A stretch of DNA of 64,000 nucleotides from Streptomyces sp. NRRL WC-3618 (lineage in GTDB: Bacteria > Actinomycetota > Actinomycetes > Streptomycetales > Streptomycetaceae). The stretch spans positions 1-64,000 of the forward strand of contig NZ_LGDW01000225.1 of assembly GCF_001280005.1 (NCBI RefSeq). The letters run 5' to 3'. The notes below the pieces were generated by a model. That model was given only the letters and a program-made list of their open reading frames with translations. It searched no databases and was not told the DNA's origin. Shown in pieces: positions 56,946 through 64,000 of the stretch (its first letter is position 1; the number at the start of each line of letters is the position of its first letter). The position numbers and the translations under genes are program-made.

Positions 56946-58024
56946 ATACGTCACGACGTACGGCCTTCAGCACCGGCACTGTCTTGTTCCTCGCAGTCAG
57001 TGCTCTCATCCTCGCGGCACCCAGCTCCGCAGCGAAACCGGTGAACTTCGGCAAAGGCGATGACACCAACCAGCAGGGCGGCCGCGACAGCACAGGCATC
57101 TACGCCGCCGCCCAGATCCAGTACTCCGGCTCCGTCGCCAAAGGCGGCGGCACCGGCAACGTAACCTCGGCCGACGTCAACTGGACGCCCCCAGCCTGCT
57201 GGTACGCCCCGTACCTCGGCGCCAAGGACTTCAAGGCGAAGATGTCCAAGAGCATCGAGGACTCCTTGAACACGCCCGGCATGGGAGGCACCGCGGGCTC
57301 GGCGCTCGGCGACGTGCAGCGCCACTACGAGGACGACTACGGCTGGACCGACACCCCCGGCTACAAGGACTACAACGTCGACAAGGACGGCAAGGGGATG
57401 TTCTGGGCCGGCGTCGAGAACCCTAACGAGCCGGACGCTCTCAAGCGGATGTCGTGTACCGACCTCCCCTTCTGGGTCGACAACGGCGAAGCTCCGCCGC
57501 CCCAGTACGAACAGGCCATCAGCCCGGAGATCCTCGCCGCCCTCGCCTACCAGCACATGCAACTCCCCGACACCAAGGTCACCCTCGCCCCGGCGGCCAA
57601 CACCAAGGTGAACCTGCCGACGTGGGCGTGGCTCAACAAGGCCGGCTTCGACGAGGTCCAGGCGACGGCGGCCCTCAACGCCCCGGGCTTCAGCATCCAG
57701 GCCACGACCACAGCCAAGCCGGTCTCCCTCAAGCTGGAGCCGGGCACTGCGGACGCCCAGACCTACCCGGCTTCCGGCGAGTGCGTCATCAACGCCGACG
57801 GCTCCATCGGCGAGCCCTACGCCCAGGGCAAGTCCAACCAGACACCGCCCTGCGGAATCAAGTACCTCCGCTCCTCGGGCGACGGAACGTACAACCTGAG
57901 GGCAACCATTACCTGGGACATCGCCTGGACCGGAACCGGCGGCGCGGGCGGCGATCTGCCGGACGGCACGTTCGGCGGTCAACAGGCGATCACCGTCCAG
58001 GAGATCCAGGCCGTCAACCGCTGA
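56942..58024 (+). CDS. Secreted DVNW-motif protein, copy 2
   Basis: This 360-residue secreted protein repeats the features of copy 1: a signal peptide, SADVNWTPPACWYAPYLG, LPTWAWLNKAGFDEVQ, PASGECVINADGSIGEPYA, PPCGIKYLRSSG and the terminal TVQEIQAVNR. A loop near residues 95-140 (HYEDDYGWTDTPGYKDYNVD) corresponds to the RLWTDHFRDEKDAANYF region. GTG 56936 and 56942 are alternative starts; 56942 has GGAG five bases upstream. It is followed 49 bp later by the WXG100-like gene, so the pair is likely part of that unit. I do not recognise the family. Confidence 0.75.
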   Translation: MNTSRRTAFSTGTVLFLAVSALILAAPSSAAKPVNFGKGDDTNQQGGRDSTGIYAAAQIQYSGSVAKGGGTGNVTSADVNWTPPACWYAPYLGAKDFKAKMSKSIEDSLNTPGMGGTAGSALGDVQRHYEDDYGWTDTPGYKDYNVDKDGKGMFWAGVENPNEPDALKRMSCTDLPFWVDNGEAPPPQYEQAISPEILAALAYQHMQLPDTKVTLAPAANTKVNLPTWAWLNKAGFDEVQATAALNAPGFSIQATTTAKPVSLKLEPGTADAQTYPASGECVINADGSIGEPYAQGKSNQTPPCGIKYLRSSGDGTYNLRATITWDIAWTGTGGAGGDLPDGTFGGQQAITVQEIQAVNR

Positions 58025-58073
58025 GTGCCGAGGTGTCAGCTCGGGGATCACCAGCCCCGCCGGAGGAAACAAG

Positions 58074-58376
58074 ATGGCGAACGACTCAGACCTCAAAGTG
58101 AATATCGACCTTCTCGTGGAGTCGGAGTCCCGGCTCCGCAAACTGAAGAAGGAATTCAACAACCTGGAAGCACGCAACGACGACATACGTGAGCACTGGG
58201 GCAGCAGCGGCATCACCGACGCCATGGATGAATTTGTGGACAACTGGGATGACTACCGCAAAGCCCTGCTCGAGAACATCGACGTCGTAGGCAAACTGGT
58301 CAAGGCCACTATCGACGGATTCACGGGCTTGGACGCCGAGCTCGCCAAGCAACTACGCAAGGGAAAGAAGAAGTGA
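58074..58376 (+). CDS. WXG100-like small protein, copy 2
   Basis: This 100-residue helical protein parallels copy 1 at 47956: LVESESRLRKLKKEFNNLEA, then a turn with AMDEFVDNWDDYRKAL, and a final FTGLDAELAKQLRKG. The N-W-D-D turn fits a degenerate WXG100 centre. GGAGG lies 7-8 bases before the ATG. It is followed by an effector-like protein with a four-base overlap, the usual order for type VII substrate pairs. Confidence 0.7.
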   Translation: MANDSDLKVNIDLLVESESRLRKLKKEFNNLEARNDDIREHWGSSGITDAMDEFVDNWDDYRKALLENIDVVGKLVKATIDGFTGLDAELAKQLRKGKKK

Positions 58377-59632
58377 CGACGGCGCCAAAGGCTCGCCCCC
58401 GCAACTGGCATCCCCTTGCGGAATCGGACCCGGTCCCGGGGGATCCCGAGGAGATTCGTACCGAGGTCAGGCACATCAAGGGCGTCGCGAGCTCTCTCCG
58501 CGAACAGGCCCGACTGCTCCGCGGCATCGGCGACGACAACGAACTCAAGGGCGAGTACGTCAACTCACTGCGCGACCAGTCCGAAGGGCTGGAGAAGAAG
58601 CTGCTCGAAGTGGCGGAACGCTACGAGCGTGTGCACGGGTATCTGCACAGCTGGGCCGGCGAGCTGGAGGACTTCCAAAGACAGGCCGACAAGGTCCTTG
58701 CCAACGCGAAGCAGGCCCAGGAAGAGGCGGACGCTGAAAAGAAAAAGGCCTCGGACAAGGCCAAGCCAGGCGAGCCGAGTCCCTCTCCCAGCGGCACGGA
58801 ACATGACCCGCTGAGCGAGTACCGCCTTCAGCTCTTCCGCATAGAGGCGGCGCGGGACGAGCGGGGCGACCATTTCGCGGGCAAGATCCGTGACCAGCTC
58901 GACGACGCCATCGAGGACAGCTTCTGGGACGACGTGAAGGGTTGGGTGTCCGACAACGCCGAACTCTTCAAGGCGATAGGCGACTTCCTCGGTGATCTGA
59001 GCGGAATCCTCGGCATGCTGGCCATCATCACGATGCCGTTCCCGCCCCTGGGAGCGATCTTCGCCACGGCTGCCGTCATCACCAGCGGCCTCGCGCTCCT
59101 CAGCCATCTCACGGCCAAGGCGGGCGGTGCCGACGTCAGTTGGTTCAGCATCGGTCTGGACGCGCTCGGCTCCATCCCGGGCGTCGGCGCGTTCGCCAAG
59201 GGAGTCAAGGTCGCCGATGGCGCGGTCGCGGCTGCCCGGGCCACAAGGCTGGGCTCCGGGGTCCGCGGCGTCACCACGATCGGCCGGAACATCGTGGGTA
59301 TCGGCGACAACGTCGCGGGCGCTGTGAACTTCACCGTCAAGGGCAAGACCATCGGGCTGTGGGGCCTCAAGCATGGCGGCCTGATCAAGGCCGAGGGGCT
59401 CGTGGGCCGTATGACCATGGTTGCTGAGCAGACCGTCCACAACGGTCAGTGGCTCGGGACGCGCGGTCTGAGTCTGGCGAGCCGGGGCAGGTGGGCGATC
59501 GACCCCATGAGTAACCTGGGGCGCGGTATTGACGCGGGCATCAAGATTGCTCCCAAGCTGTGGTCGATACCCACGCACCTCGGTGACGCCATTCACCCTG
59601 GCGACCGCTTCGAATCGGCGGTCGCCTCCTGA
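58373..59632 (+). CDS. T7SS-type effector-like protein without Rhs repeats
   Basis: This 419-residue protein resembles the N-terminal third of the Rhs toxin: NWHPLAESDPVPGDPEE is the counterpart of DWHVLDLDKDPTPGDPDR. A helical region and coiled coil follow (to about 145), then a membrane hairpin (AIITMPFPPLGAIFATAAVI) near 220-250 and a Gly/Ala-rich region. No Rhs repeats or recognisable toxin tip is present; the end (LWSIPTHLGDAIHPGDRFES) is of unknown role. It may be an effector that has lost its tip, or a structural partner. GTG start overlaps the previous stop. Confidence 0.65.
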   Translation: MTTAPKARPRNWHPLAESDPVPGDPEEIRTEVRHIKGVASSLREQARLLRGIGDDNELKGEYVNSLRDQSEGLEKKLLEVAERYERVHGYLHSWAGELEDFQRQADKVLANAKQAQEEADAEKKKASDKAKPGEPSPSPSGTEHDPLSEYRLQLFRIEAARDERGDHFAGKIRDQLDDAIEDSFWDDVKGWVSDNAELFKAIGDFLGDLSGILGMLAIITMPFPPLGAIFATAAVITSGLALLSHLTAKAGGADVSWFSIGLDALGSIPGVGAFAKGVKVADGAVAAARATRLGSGVRGVTTIGRNIVGIGDNVAGAVNFTVKGKTIGLWGLKHGGLIKAEGLVGRMTMVAEQTVHNGQWLGTRGLSLASRGRWAIDPMSNLGRGIDAGIKIAPKLWSIPTHLGDAIHPGDRFESAVAS

Positions 59633-60528
59633 TGAGGACGGACAATCCTGTGGACTGGCACTCGGAATCCGGTGAGACGGAACTGGCGCGCTACCCGGTC
59701 TCGTTCGCGACCGGTACCGCCGCGTCCGTGGAGGGAAGACGCTCCTTCCGTGACCGCCGGCGCAACGACATCGAGCCCGAACTGCCGGGCTGGCCGGCCG
59801 GGCCCGCGTTCTCGGTCCGGGGGCTCCCGGGGAAGGCCGGAGTGTACGTGGGCACCGGAGTCTCCGGTGCCCTCGCCGTGGTCGGAGGCATCCTCTCCGA
59901 CCTGTTGGGCGGCAGCACGGTCAATCCCGAGCCGGGACGCGGGAAGTTGGAGGAGCGGGAGAACGAGGTCGACGACTTCCCGGTCATGTGGGCCGACGCC
60001 GACGACACCGCCCGTACGCTGCCCTGGCAACTAGACCCCTCCCGACGTCCTTCGGGGTACACCACGGAGATCGTGCTGACCTCACGACGCCTCCTCGTCA
60101 TGGGCTCCGGCACTCTGCTGTGGGAGACACCGCGAGACAACGTCGCCGAAGCGACACCCCGTCGATTCAGCATCGGTCAGTCGGACTTCCGGCTCCGCTT
60201 CCGGGACGGGTCCTGGGTACGGCTGACCACACGCGTCTCCGACCACACGACGGAGTTGCTCGGCCTGCTCGCCGGAAGCCATCGAAGGCTGTCCGAATCC
60301 GAGCTCTCAACGGAACAACAGGAGCGGATCTCCCGCTTCACGGCGACTCTGCCTGCGGCAACGGCACCGCCCGTCCTCACCCGGCTGCCCAGCGGACTCG
60401 TCAGGGTCCAATCGACTGTGACCGGCAGCAAACCGGGGGTGGTCTCCGAGTCACGAGGGTTTGTGATGGACGAGGACGGTCGGGACGCGACAGCGCACTC
60501 CGGAGACATAGGACAGGGCCAGGCCTGA
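59632..60528 (+). CDS. Hypothetical protein with PH-like segment
   Basis: This 298-residue protein starts at an ATG overlapping the previous stop (TGATG). A middle segment (TEIVLTSRRLLVMGSGTLLW ... FRLRFRDGSWVRLTTRVSDH) resembles bacterial PH-like domains, which bind membranes or proteins. A short hydrophobic stretch occurs near residue 75 (GVYVGTGVSGALAVVGGIL). The C-terminus is disordered. The role in the WXG100 unit is unknown. Confidence 0.55.
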   Translation: MRTDNPVDWHSESGETELARYPVSFATGTAASVEGRRSFRDRRRNDIEPELPGWPAGPAFSVRGLPGKAGVYVGTGVSGALAVVGGILSDLLGGSTVNPEPGRGKLEERENEVDDFPVMWADADDTARTLPWQLDPSRRPSGYTTEIVLTSRRLLVMGSGTLLWETPRDNVAEATPRRFSIGQSDFRLRFRDGSWVRLTTRVSDHTTELLGLLAGSHRRLSESELSTEQQERISRFTATLPAATAPPVLTRLPSGLVRVQSTVTGSKPGVVSESRGFVMDEDGRDATAHSGDIGQGQA

Positions 60529-60530
60529 AC

Positions 60531-61211
60531 GTGAGCACCAGCAACATGGGTTCGTCCGGTACCCAGACAGTCATAGACGATCCAGCAGTCCCCCCCATGT
60601 CGTTCATAGCACCGGACGGCTTCCACGCCCTGCCCGTCGACGCGGACCCGGACGACAGGGCAGCCGCCGCCGACGAGTTTGCACGCGGGCTGTACCCCGA
60701 AGGAGACGCCAACCTCTGGGAGTCGGCGGCGCCCTTCTATGCCGGCCTCACCGAAGTCTTCGCGGACGTTGGCATCGCGTACTCAGCCATGTGTGTGTTC
60801 AGCGACGACAACGGCGGCGTCGTGCACTGCTCGTTCACCGTCGGGGCCGTCGAGTCCTCACACACCAGGCCGGAGGACGCCGCCGATGTGATCGAGCAGG
60901 GCTTCGCCCGGGATCCGCTCACCGACAGCCGCCGCATGACGCTGCCCTGCGGCCCGGCCGTATCGAACATCACGCTCCGCGAAGTCATCATCGGCCCGGA
61001 ATTCACCGCCACAGGTGAGGAGTGCACACTCCTCACCGGCCAGATCCAGGTCTTCGTCCCCTTCCCGAAAGCCCCCTTCGTGGCGGTCTTCACGCTGGAT
61101 ACGGCAGCCATGGACCACTGGGGAGAGCTCTGTGACATGACTGCGGCCATCCTCCAGACGGTGTCCTTCGTAGAACCTGTCGAGGAGTCGTCCGGGACCG
61201 TATCGAACTGA
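60531..61211 (+). CDS. Effector accessory protein, copy 2
   Basis: This 226-residue cytoplasmic protein shows the same order of segments as the accessory at 47202: MSFIAPDGFHALPVDADPDD (like RIKVPESWWEFDVRPESRDD), then SFTVGAVESSH, a VFVPFPKAPFVAVFTL strand and a final AILQTVSF. I infer that both belong to one family of T7SS-effector chaperones or regulators. GTG start two bases after the previous stop. Confidence 0.55.
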   Translation: MSTSNMGSSGTQTVIDDPAVPPMSFIAPDGFHALPVDADPDDRAAAADEFARGLYPEGDANLWESAAPFYAGLTEVFADVGIAYSAMCVFSDDNGGVVHCSFTVGAVESSHTRPEDAADVIEQGFARDPLTDSRRMTLPCGPAVSNITLREVIIGPEFTATGEECTLLTGQIQVFVPFPKAPFVAVFTLDTAAMDHWGELCDMTAAILQTVSFVEPVEESSGTVSN

Positions 61212-61285
61212 TCTGCACGGAAAACGGGGGCAGAATCCCGCGCGCCGAGCTGGCCCCTGATGGCGAACTTCCGCTGGAGGCAGGG

Positions 61286-61900
61286 ATGAGCGAGTTCTGG
61301 CCGATCATCGACATCGAGTACGTCGACGAGTACGACTGGGTCGTCGTCCCGCCACGCGCTGGCCCCTCGGCACCGTTCGAGGAGTGGGACGACATCCAGG
61401 CATGGGGTCGTGACTACGCGAGGGACCTGTGGGAGGACCGTGGACTCGATCCCGGCCCCAACGGCGTGGACTTCGTGGGCACCACCCTCACTCGCTGCGC
61501 CGAAGCCTTCTGCCCACCCGGCTCGCAGCACTGGCTCTTCCTGCACCTCGACCACCCCACCGACCTACCGATCCCCGTCTGCGTGGCCATCGGGCCGGCC
61601 CAACGCCCCCGCGAGGAGACACTTCGGGCCCTGACCCTGGCGGACGACCCGGAGGCCGTCGAGCCGCCGGTCGTCAAGACCTTCAAGGCCGAGCGGCTGG
61701 GGGAAGGCCTGACAACCTTCAGGTACGTCCCTCAGGACGACTCGCCGCATCTGCTCGCCTGTGTGCGTTACGCATGGCAGGTCGAGGAGCACGCTGCCGA
61801 TGTCGTGATGTGGACCGCGACGGAGGACATCTCACGCCTCGTCAGTGCCTCCGAGGATCTCGAGAACCTCGCCCACTCCCTGGCGATCTGGATTCCCTGA
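61286..61900 (+). CDS. Hypothetical protein, last gene of unit 2
   Basis: This 204-residue protein has an acidic N-terminus (IIDIEYVDEYDWVVVPPRAG) and the segments WLFLHLDHPTDLPIPVCVAI and RYAWQVEEHAADVVMWTATE. The end ENLAHSLAIWIP resembles the final strand of the accessory proteins at 47202 and 60531, suggesting a distant relative. GGAGG lies about six bases before the ATG. It is followed by a terminator. Function unknown. Confidence 0.6.
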   Translation: MSEFWPIIDIEYVDEYDWVVVPPRAGPSAPFEEWDDIQAWGRDYARDLWEDRGLDPGPNGVDFVGTTLTRCAEAFCPPGSQHWLFLHLDHPTDLPIPVCVAIGPAQRPREETLRALTLADDPEAVEPPVVKTFKAERLGEGLTTFRYVPQDDSPHLLACVRYAWQVEEHAADVVMWTATEDISRLVSASEDLENLAHSLAIWIP

Positions 61901-61937
61901 GCCGAGACACCACGAAAGCGGACGCCATCCGGTCTTG

Positions 61938-61965
61938 TCTCCGCCGGCCCGGAGAACGGCGGAGA
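61938..61965. terminator. Bidirectional terminator
   Basis: TCTCCGCCG (61938-61946) pairs perfectly with CGGCGGAGA (61957-61965) around a ten-base loop, between convergent genes. It probably ends unit 2 and the DUF397 transcript. Confidence 0.75.
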
Positions 61966-61991
61966 AGAGAACTTGCCTCGGTGGGGCGCGG

Positions 61992-62195
61992 TCAGGCGGC
62001 CGCGCGTGAAGCATCGACCTTGAGTACCTCGACGAACGCTGTGAAGGCTCCGAGGCGGAAGGTGAGTGTGGCGTCGGCCGGGGCTTTCGAGTCGCGTATG
62101 GCTGCTTGCGTGGGGCGGGGGGCTGTCTCCACGCAGTTGTTGCCGTCGGCGCCGCCGGAGTAAGACGACTTCTGCCAGTTGTCGGGGGTGGTCAC
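61992..62195 (-). CDS. DUF397 protein (orphan)
   Basis: This 67-residue DUF397 protein has the complete pattern (NWQKSSYSGGADGNNCVETA, IRDSKAPADATLTFRLGAF). Its GTG start has GAGG six bases upstream. The normal DUF5753-HTH partner is not present; only a short remnant lies upstream. Confidence 0.85.
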   Translation of the reverse strand: MTTPDNWQKSSYSGGADGNNCVETAPRPTQAAIRDSKAPADATLTFRLGAFTAFVEVLKVDASRAAA

Positions 62196-62202
62196 TGCGC
62201 GC

Positions 62203-62272
62203 CTCAAGTTCCTTCGCCAGCCTGTGGAGGAAGTCACGCGAACGTGCGGGTTCGAGTGACACCACCTCCAGC
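62203..62272 (-). pseudogene. Remnant of a DUF5753 gene
   Basis: The minus strand gives VVSLEPARSRDFLHRLAKEL, almost the same as the end of the DUF5753 gene at 39620 (TASRDFIHRLSKEL). Nothing further upstream matches and the usual stop codon has been lost by a one-base change. It is the last about 20 codons of a deleted regulator. Confidence 0.5.
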
Positions 62273-62505
62273 TGGTGACCGGGCTGGGTGCCGCGCGGTT
62301 GGATGCGCGAGACTGCCGGTTCCAACTCCCGGCTGGACGCAACCCGGACGGGTACTCGCACCATCCGGTGACGCTGAGTCCCGTGACGGAAGACCGTCAA
62401 GACCACCTGCCCTTCATCGGTGGCGCCCACTTTTTGTTATCGCCTGCTCCGTGTCCCGTCTCCTGTACGTAGGCACCCTCCCCACGAGAGCCGAGGAACG
62501 ACGCA

Positions 62506-64000
62506 GTGACACTTCGGATCAGTCGGCGCAGCATGCTCAAGGCCGCGGGAGCGGCGACCGGCGCGGTCGGTATCGGTATCGGCACGGGCGTGGCCGCCTC
62601 CCCGGCGACGGCGGCGGACAAGCCCTTCGCGCACCCAGGAATGCTCCACACCCGGGCCGATCTCGAGCGCATGGCCGCCAAGGTGAAGGCGGGCGCAGCC
62701 CCCTACACGGCGGGTTTCGCCAAGCTCACCGCCAACCGCCACTCGCAGAGCACATGGCGGCCCAACCCGCAGGTGATCGTGGCCCGGGGAGGGAGCGATG
62801 TCCAGAACTACCCGATCCTCTACAACGACATCCATGCCGCGTACCAGAACGCGCTGCGCTGGAAGATCACCGGCGACACCGCACACGCCGACACCGCGCG
62901 GGACATCTGCAACGCCTGGTCGGGGACGTCGAAGGGCATCGGCGGAGGCTCCGACATCGTGCTCCTGGCGGGCATCTACGGGTACCAGTTCGCCAACGTC
63001 GGCGAGCTCATGCGCGGCTACCCCGGCTTCGACCTGGCCCGTTTCCAGGACATGCTGATCACCTACTTCTATCCGATGAACCACGGCTTCCTGAACCGCG
63101 AGACCAATTGCTGGGGCCACTACTGGGCGAACTGGGACCTGTGTTCCATGGCCTCGCTCATGGCCATCGGGATCCTCTGCGACGACCGGGCCAAGTTCAA
63201 CGAGACGGTGGACTACTTCCACAACGGCGCAGGCAACGGCTCGCTGGCCAAGGCGATCCCCTACGTCTACGACGACCTGGGCCTGGCCCAGTGGCAGGAG
63301 AGCGGGCGCGACCAGGCCCACAGCATGATGGGCATCGGCCTGATGGGCACCATCTGCGAGATGGCCTGGAACCAGGGCGTCGACCTCTACGCCGCGGACG
63401 ACTCCAAGTTCCGCAAGGCGTGCGAGTACGTCGCCCGGTACAACCTCGGCTACGACGTGCCGTACACCACCTACACCTGGACAAACGGCCCGCACTGCGT
63501 GCCAACGGAGCAGACCGTCATCGCCGAAGGCGGCCGTGGCCAGGGGCGCCCGGTCTGGGAGCGGGTCTACAACCACTACGCCATCAGGCGCGGCATGGCC
63601 ATGCCGAACACCGGCGCCATGGTGGCGGGCCGCAGCAGGCTCAAGGGAGGCGGCGGCGACCACGGTCCCGAGGGAGGCGGCGGCGACTACGGTCCGAACA
63701 GCGGCGGATTCGACGAACTCGGCTTCGGCACACTGGCGTTCACCCAGGACAAGGCCACCGCGGCCGAGTCGGCAACCGCGCCGTCCGGGTCGGCGCCGAC
63801 GCCTGCCGCCAAGTCGGGTTCATCTGGGTCATCCAGCTCATCCGGTTCATCTGGATCGTCCGGGGACTCCGCCGCCGAGCCGCCCTCCGGCCCCAGCGCC
63901 CAGGCCGGTAAGAGCGACGGCGATCTTGCCGCCACCGGTTCCTCCGACCTCCCGCTGTGGACGGCCGCGAGCGGCGTCACCGCCGTCGTCGGCGGTCTCC
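62506..64000 (+). CDS. Tat-exported alginate lyase family protein with LAXTG anchor (partial)
   Basis: The frame starts at GTG (AGGA eight bases upstream) with a twin-arginine signal (ISRRSMLKAAGA) and continues past the window edge (at least 498 residues). The catalytic region (about 40-390) has alginate-lyase-family motifs: NHGFLNRETNCWGHYWANWD, LAQWQESGRDQAHSMMGIG and VYNHYAIRRG. A Ser/Gly/Ala-rich linker follows, then LAATG (63925-63939) and a hydrophobic start LPLWTAASGVTAVVGGL. LAXTG is the signal of actinobacterial class E sortases, so the enzyme is probably linked to the cell wall. The C-terminal charged tail lies outside the window. The substrate may be alginate or another uronic-acid polymer. 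Confidence 0.83.
   Translation, partial: MTLRISRRSMLKAAGAATGAVGIGIGTGVAASPATAADKPFAHPGMLHTRADLERMAAKVKAGAAPYTAGFAKLTANRHSQSTWRPNPQVIVARGGSDVQNYPILYNDIHAAYQNALRWKITGDTAHADTARDICNAWSGTSKGIGGGSDIVLLAGIYGYQFANVGELMRGYPGFDLARFQDMLITYFYPMNHGFLNRETNCWGHYWANWDLCSMASLMAIGILCDDRAKFNETVDYFHNGAGNGSLAKAIPYVYDDLGLAQWQESGRDQAHSMMGIGLMGTICEMAWNQGVDLYAADDSKFRKACEYVARYNLGYDVPYTTYTWTNGPHCVPTEQTVIAEGGRGQGRPVWERVYNHYAIRRGMAMPNTGAMVAGRSRLKGGGGDHGPEGGGGDYGPNSGGFDELGFGTLAFTQDKATAAESATAPSGSAPTPAAKSGSSGSSSSSGSSGSSGDSAAEPPSGPSAQAGKSDGDLAATGSSDLPLWTAASGVTAVVGGL

Noticed and set aside
59988..60530. N-terminal extension of the accessory protein at 60531
   Set aside because: Arg/His-rich shadow of the PH-like gene in another frame; the GTG at 60531 follows the previous stop and is the better start.

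Overview
The window is high-GC actinobacterial chromosome, almost certainly Streptomyces. Evidence: very strong G/C bias at third codon positions, many GTG starts, ATGA/GTGA stop-start overlaps, futalosine-pathway menaquinone genes, DUF5753/DUF397 regulator pairs, an LAXTG sorting signal and a complete 14-gene nuo operon. No rRNA, tRNA, CRISPR array, insertion sequence or replication origin was seen.

Region 1 (1-9.7 kb): a secreted lytic transglycosylase behind a recognisable cyclic-di-AMP (ydaO-type) riboswitch; a HAD phosphatase with a hexanucleotide-repeat tail; a flavoprotein/ATP-grasp ligase pair; fumarylacetoacetase; RecQ helicase; a secreted protein. Region 2 (9.7-25.7 kb): nuoN to nuoA on the minus strand, encoding the whole respiratory complex I, with CRP-like palindromes upstream of nuoA. 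Region 3 (26-32.6 kb): a secreted NlpC/P60 hydrolase and quinone genes (MenJ-like reductase, menG, mqnC) that supply the menaquinone used by complex I, with small accessory genes (GNAT, PASTA, amidohydrolase-like).

Region 4 (32.6-62 kb) is the accessory and most interesting part. It contains a Tad/Flp pilus system split in two (prepilin peptidase and a membrane LysM-BTAD regulator at 32.6-36.5 kb; pilins, TadE-like proteins, TadC, TadB, TadA, TadZ and an SAF protein at 48.3-55.1 kb). Around it lie two copies of an unrecognised two-gene unit (lipoprotein plus secreted protein with a DVNW..PP.CWY motif) and two copies of a WXG100-like/T7SS-effector unit. One effector is a 1538-residue Rhs polymorphic toxin followed by an array of paralogous putative immunity genes, some intact and some decayed. 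The second unit ends in proteins of unknown function. I propose that these duplicated units form one surface/secretion system; no EccC-type motor is present here, so export would depend on genes elsewhere.

Region 5 (62-64 kb): an orphan DUF397 gene and a Tat-exported alginate-lyase-family enzyme with a LAATG sortase signal, cut by the window edge. Scars (truncated head-to-head genes near 39.1 kb, immunity pseudogenes at 40.6-41.5 kb, a gene-poor stretch at 55.1-56.3 kb) show that the accessory region is turning over.
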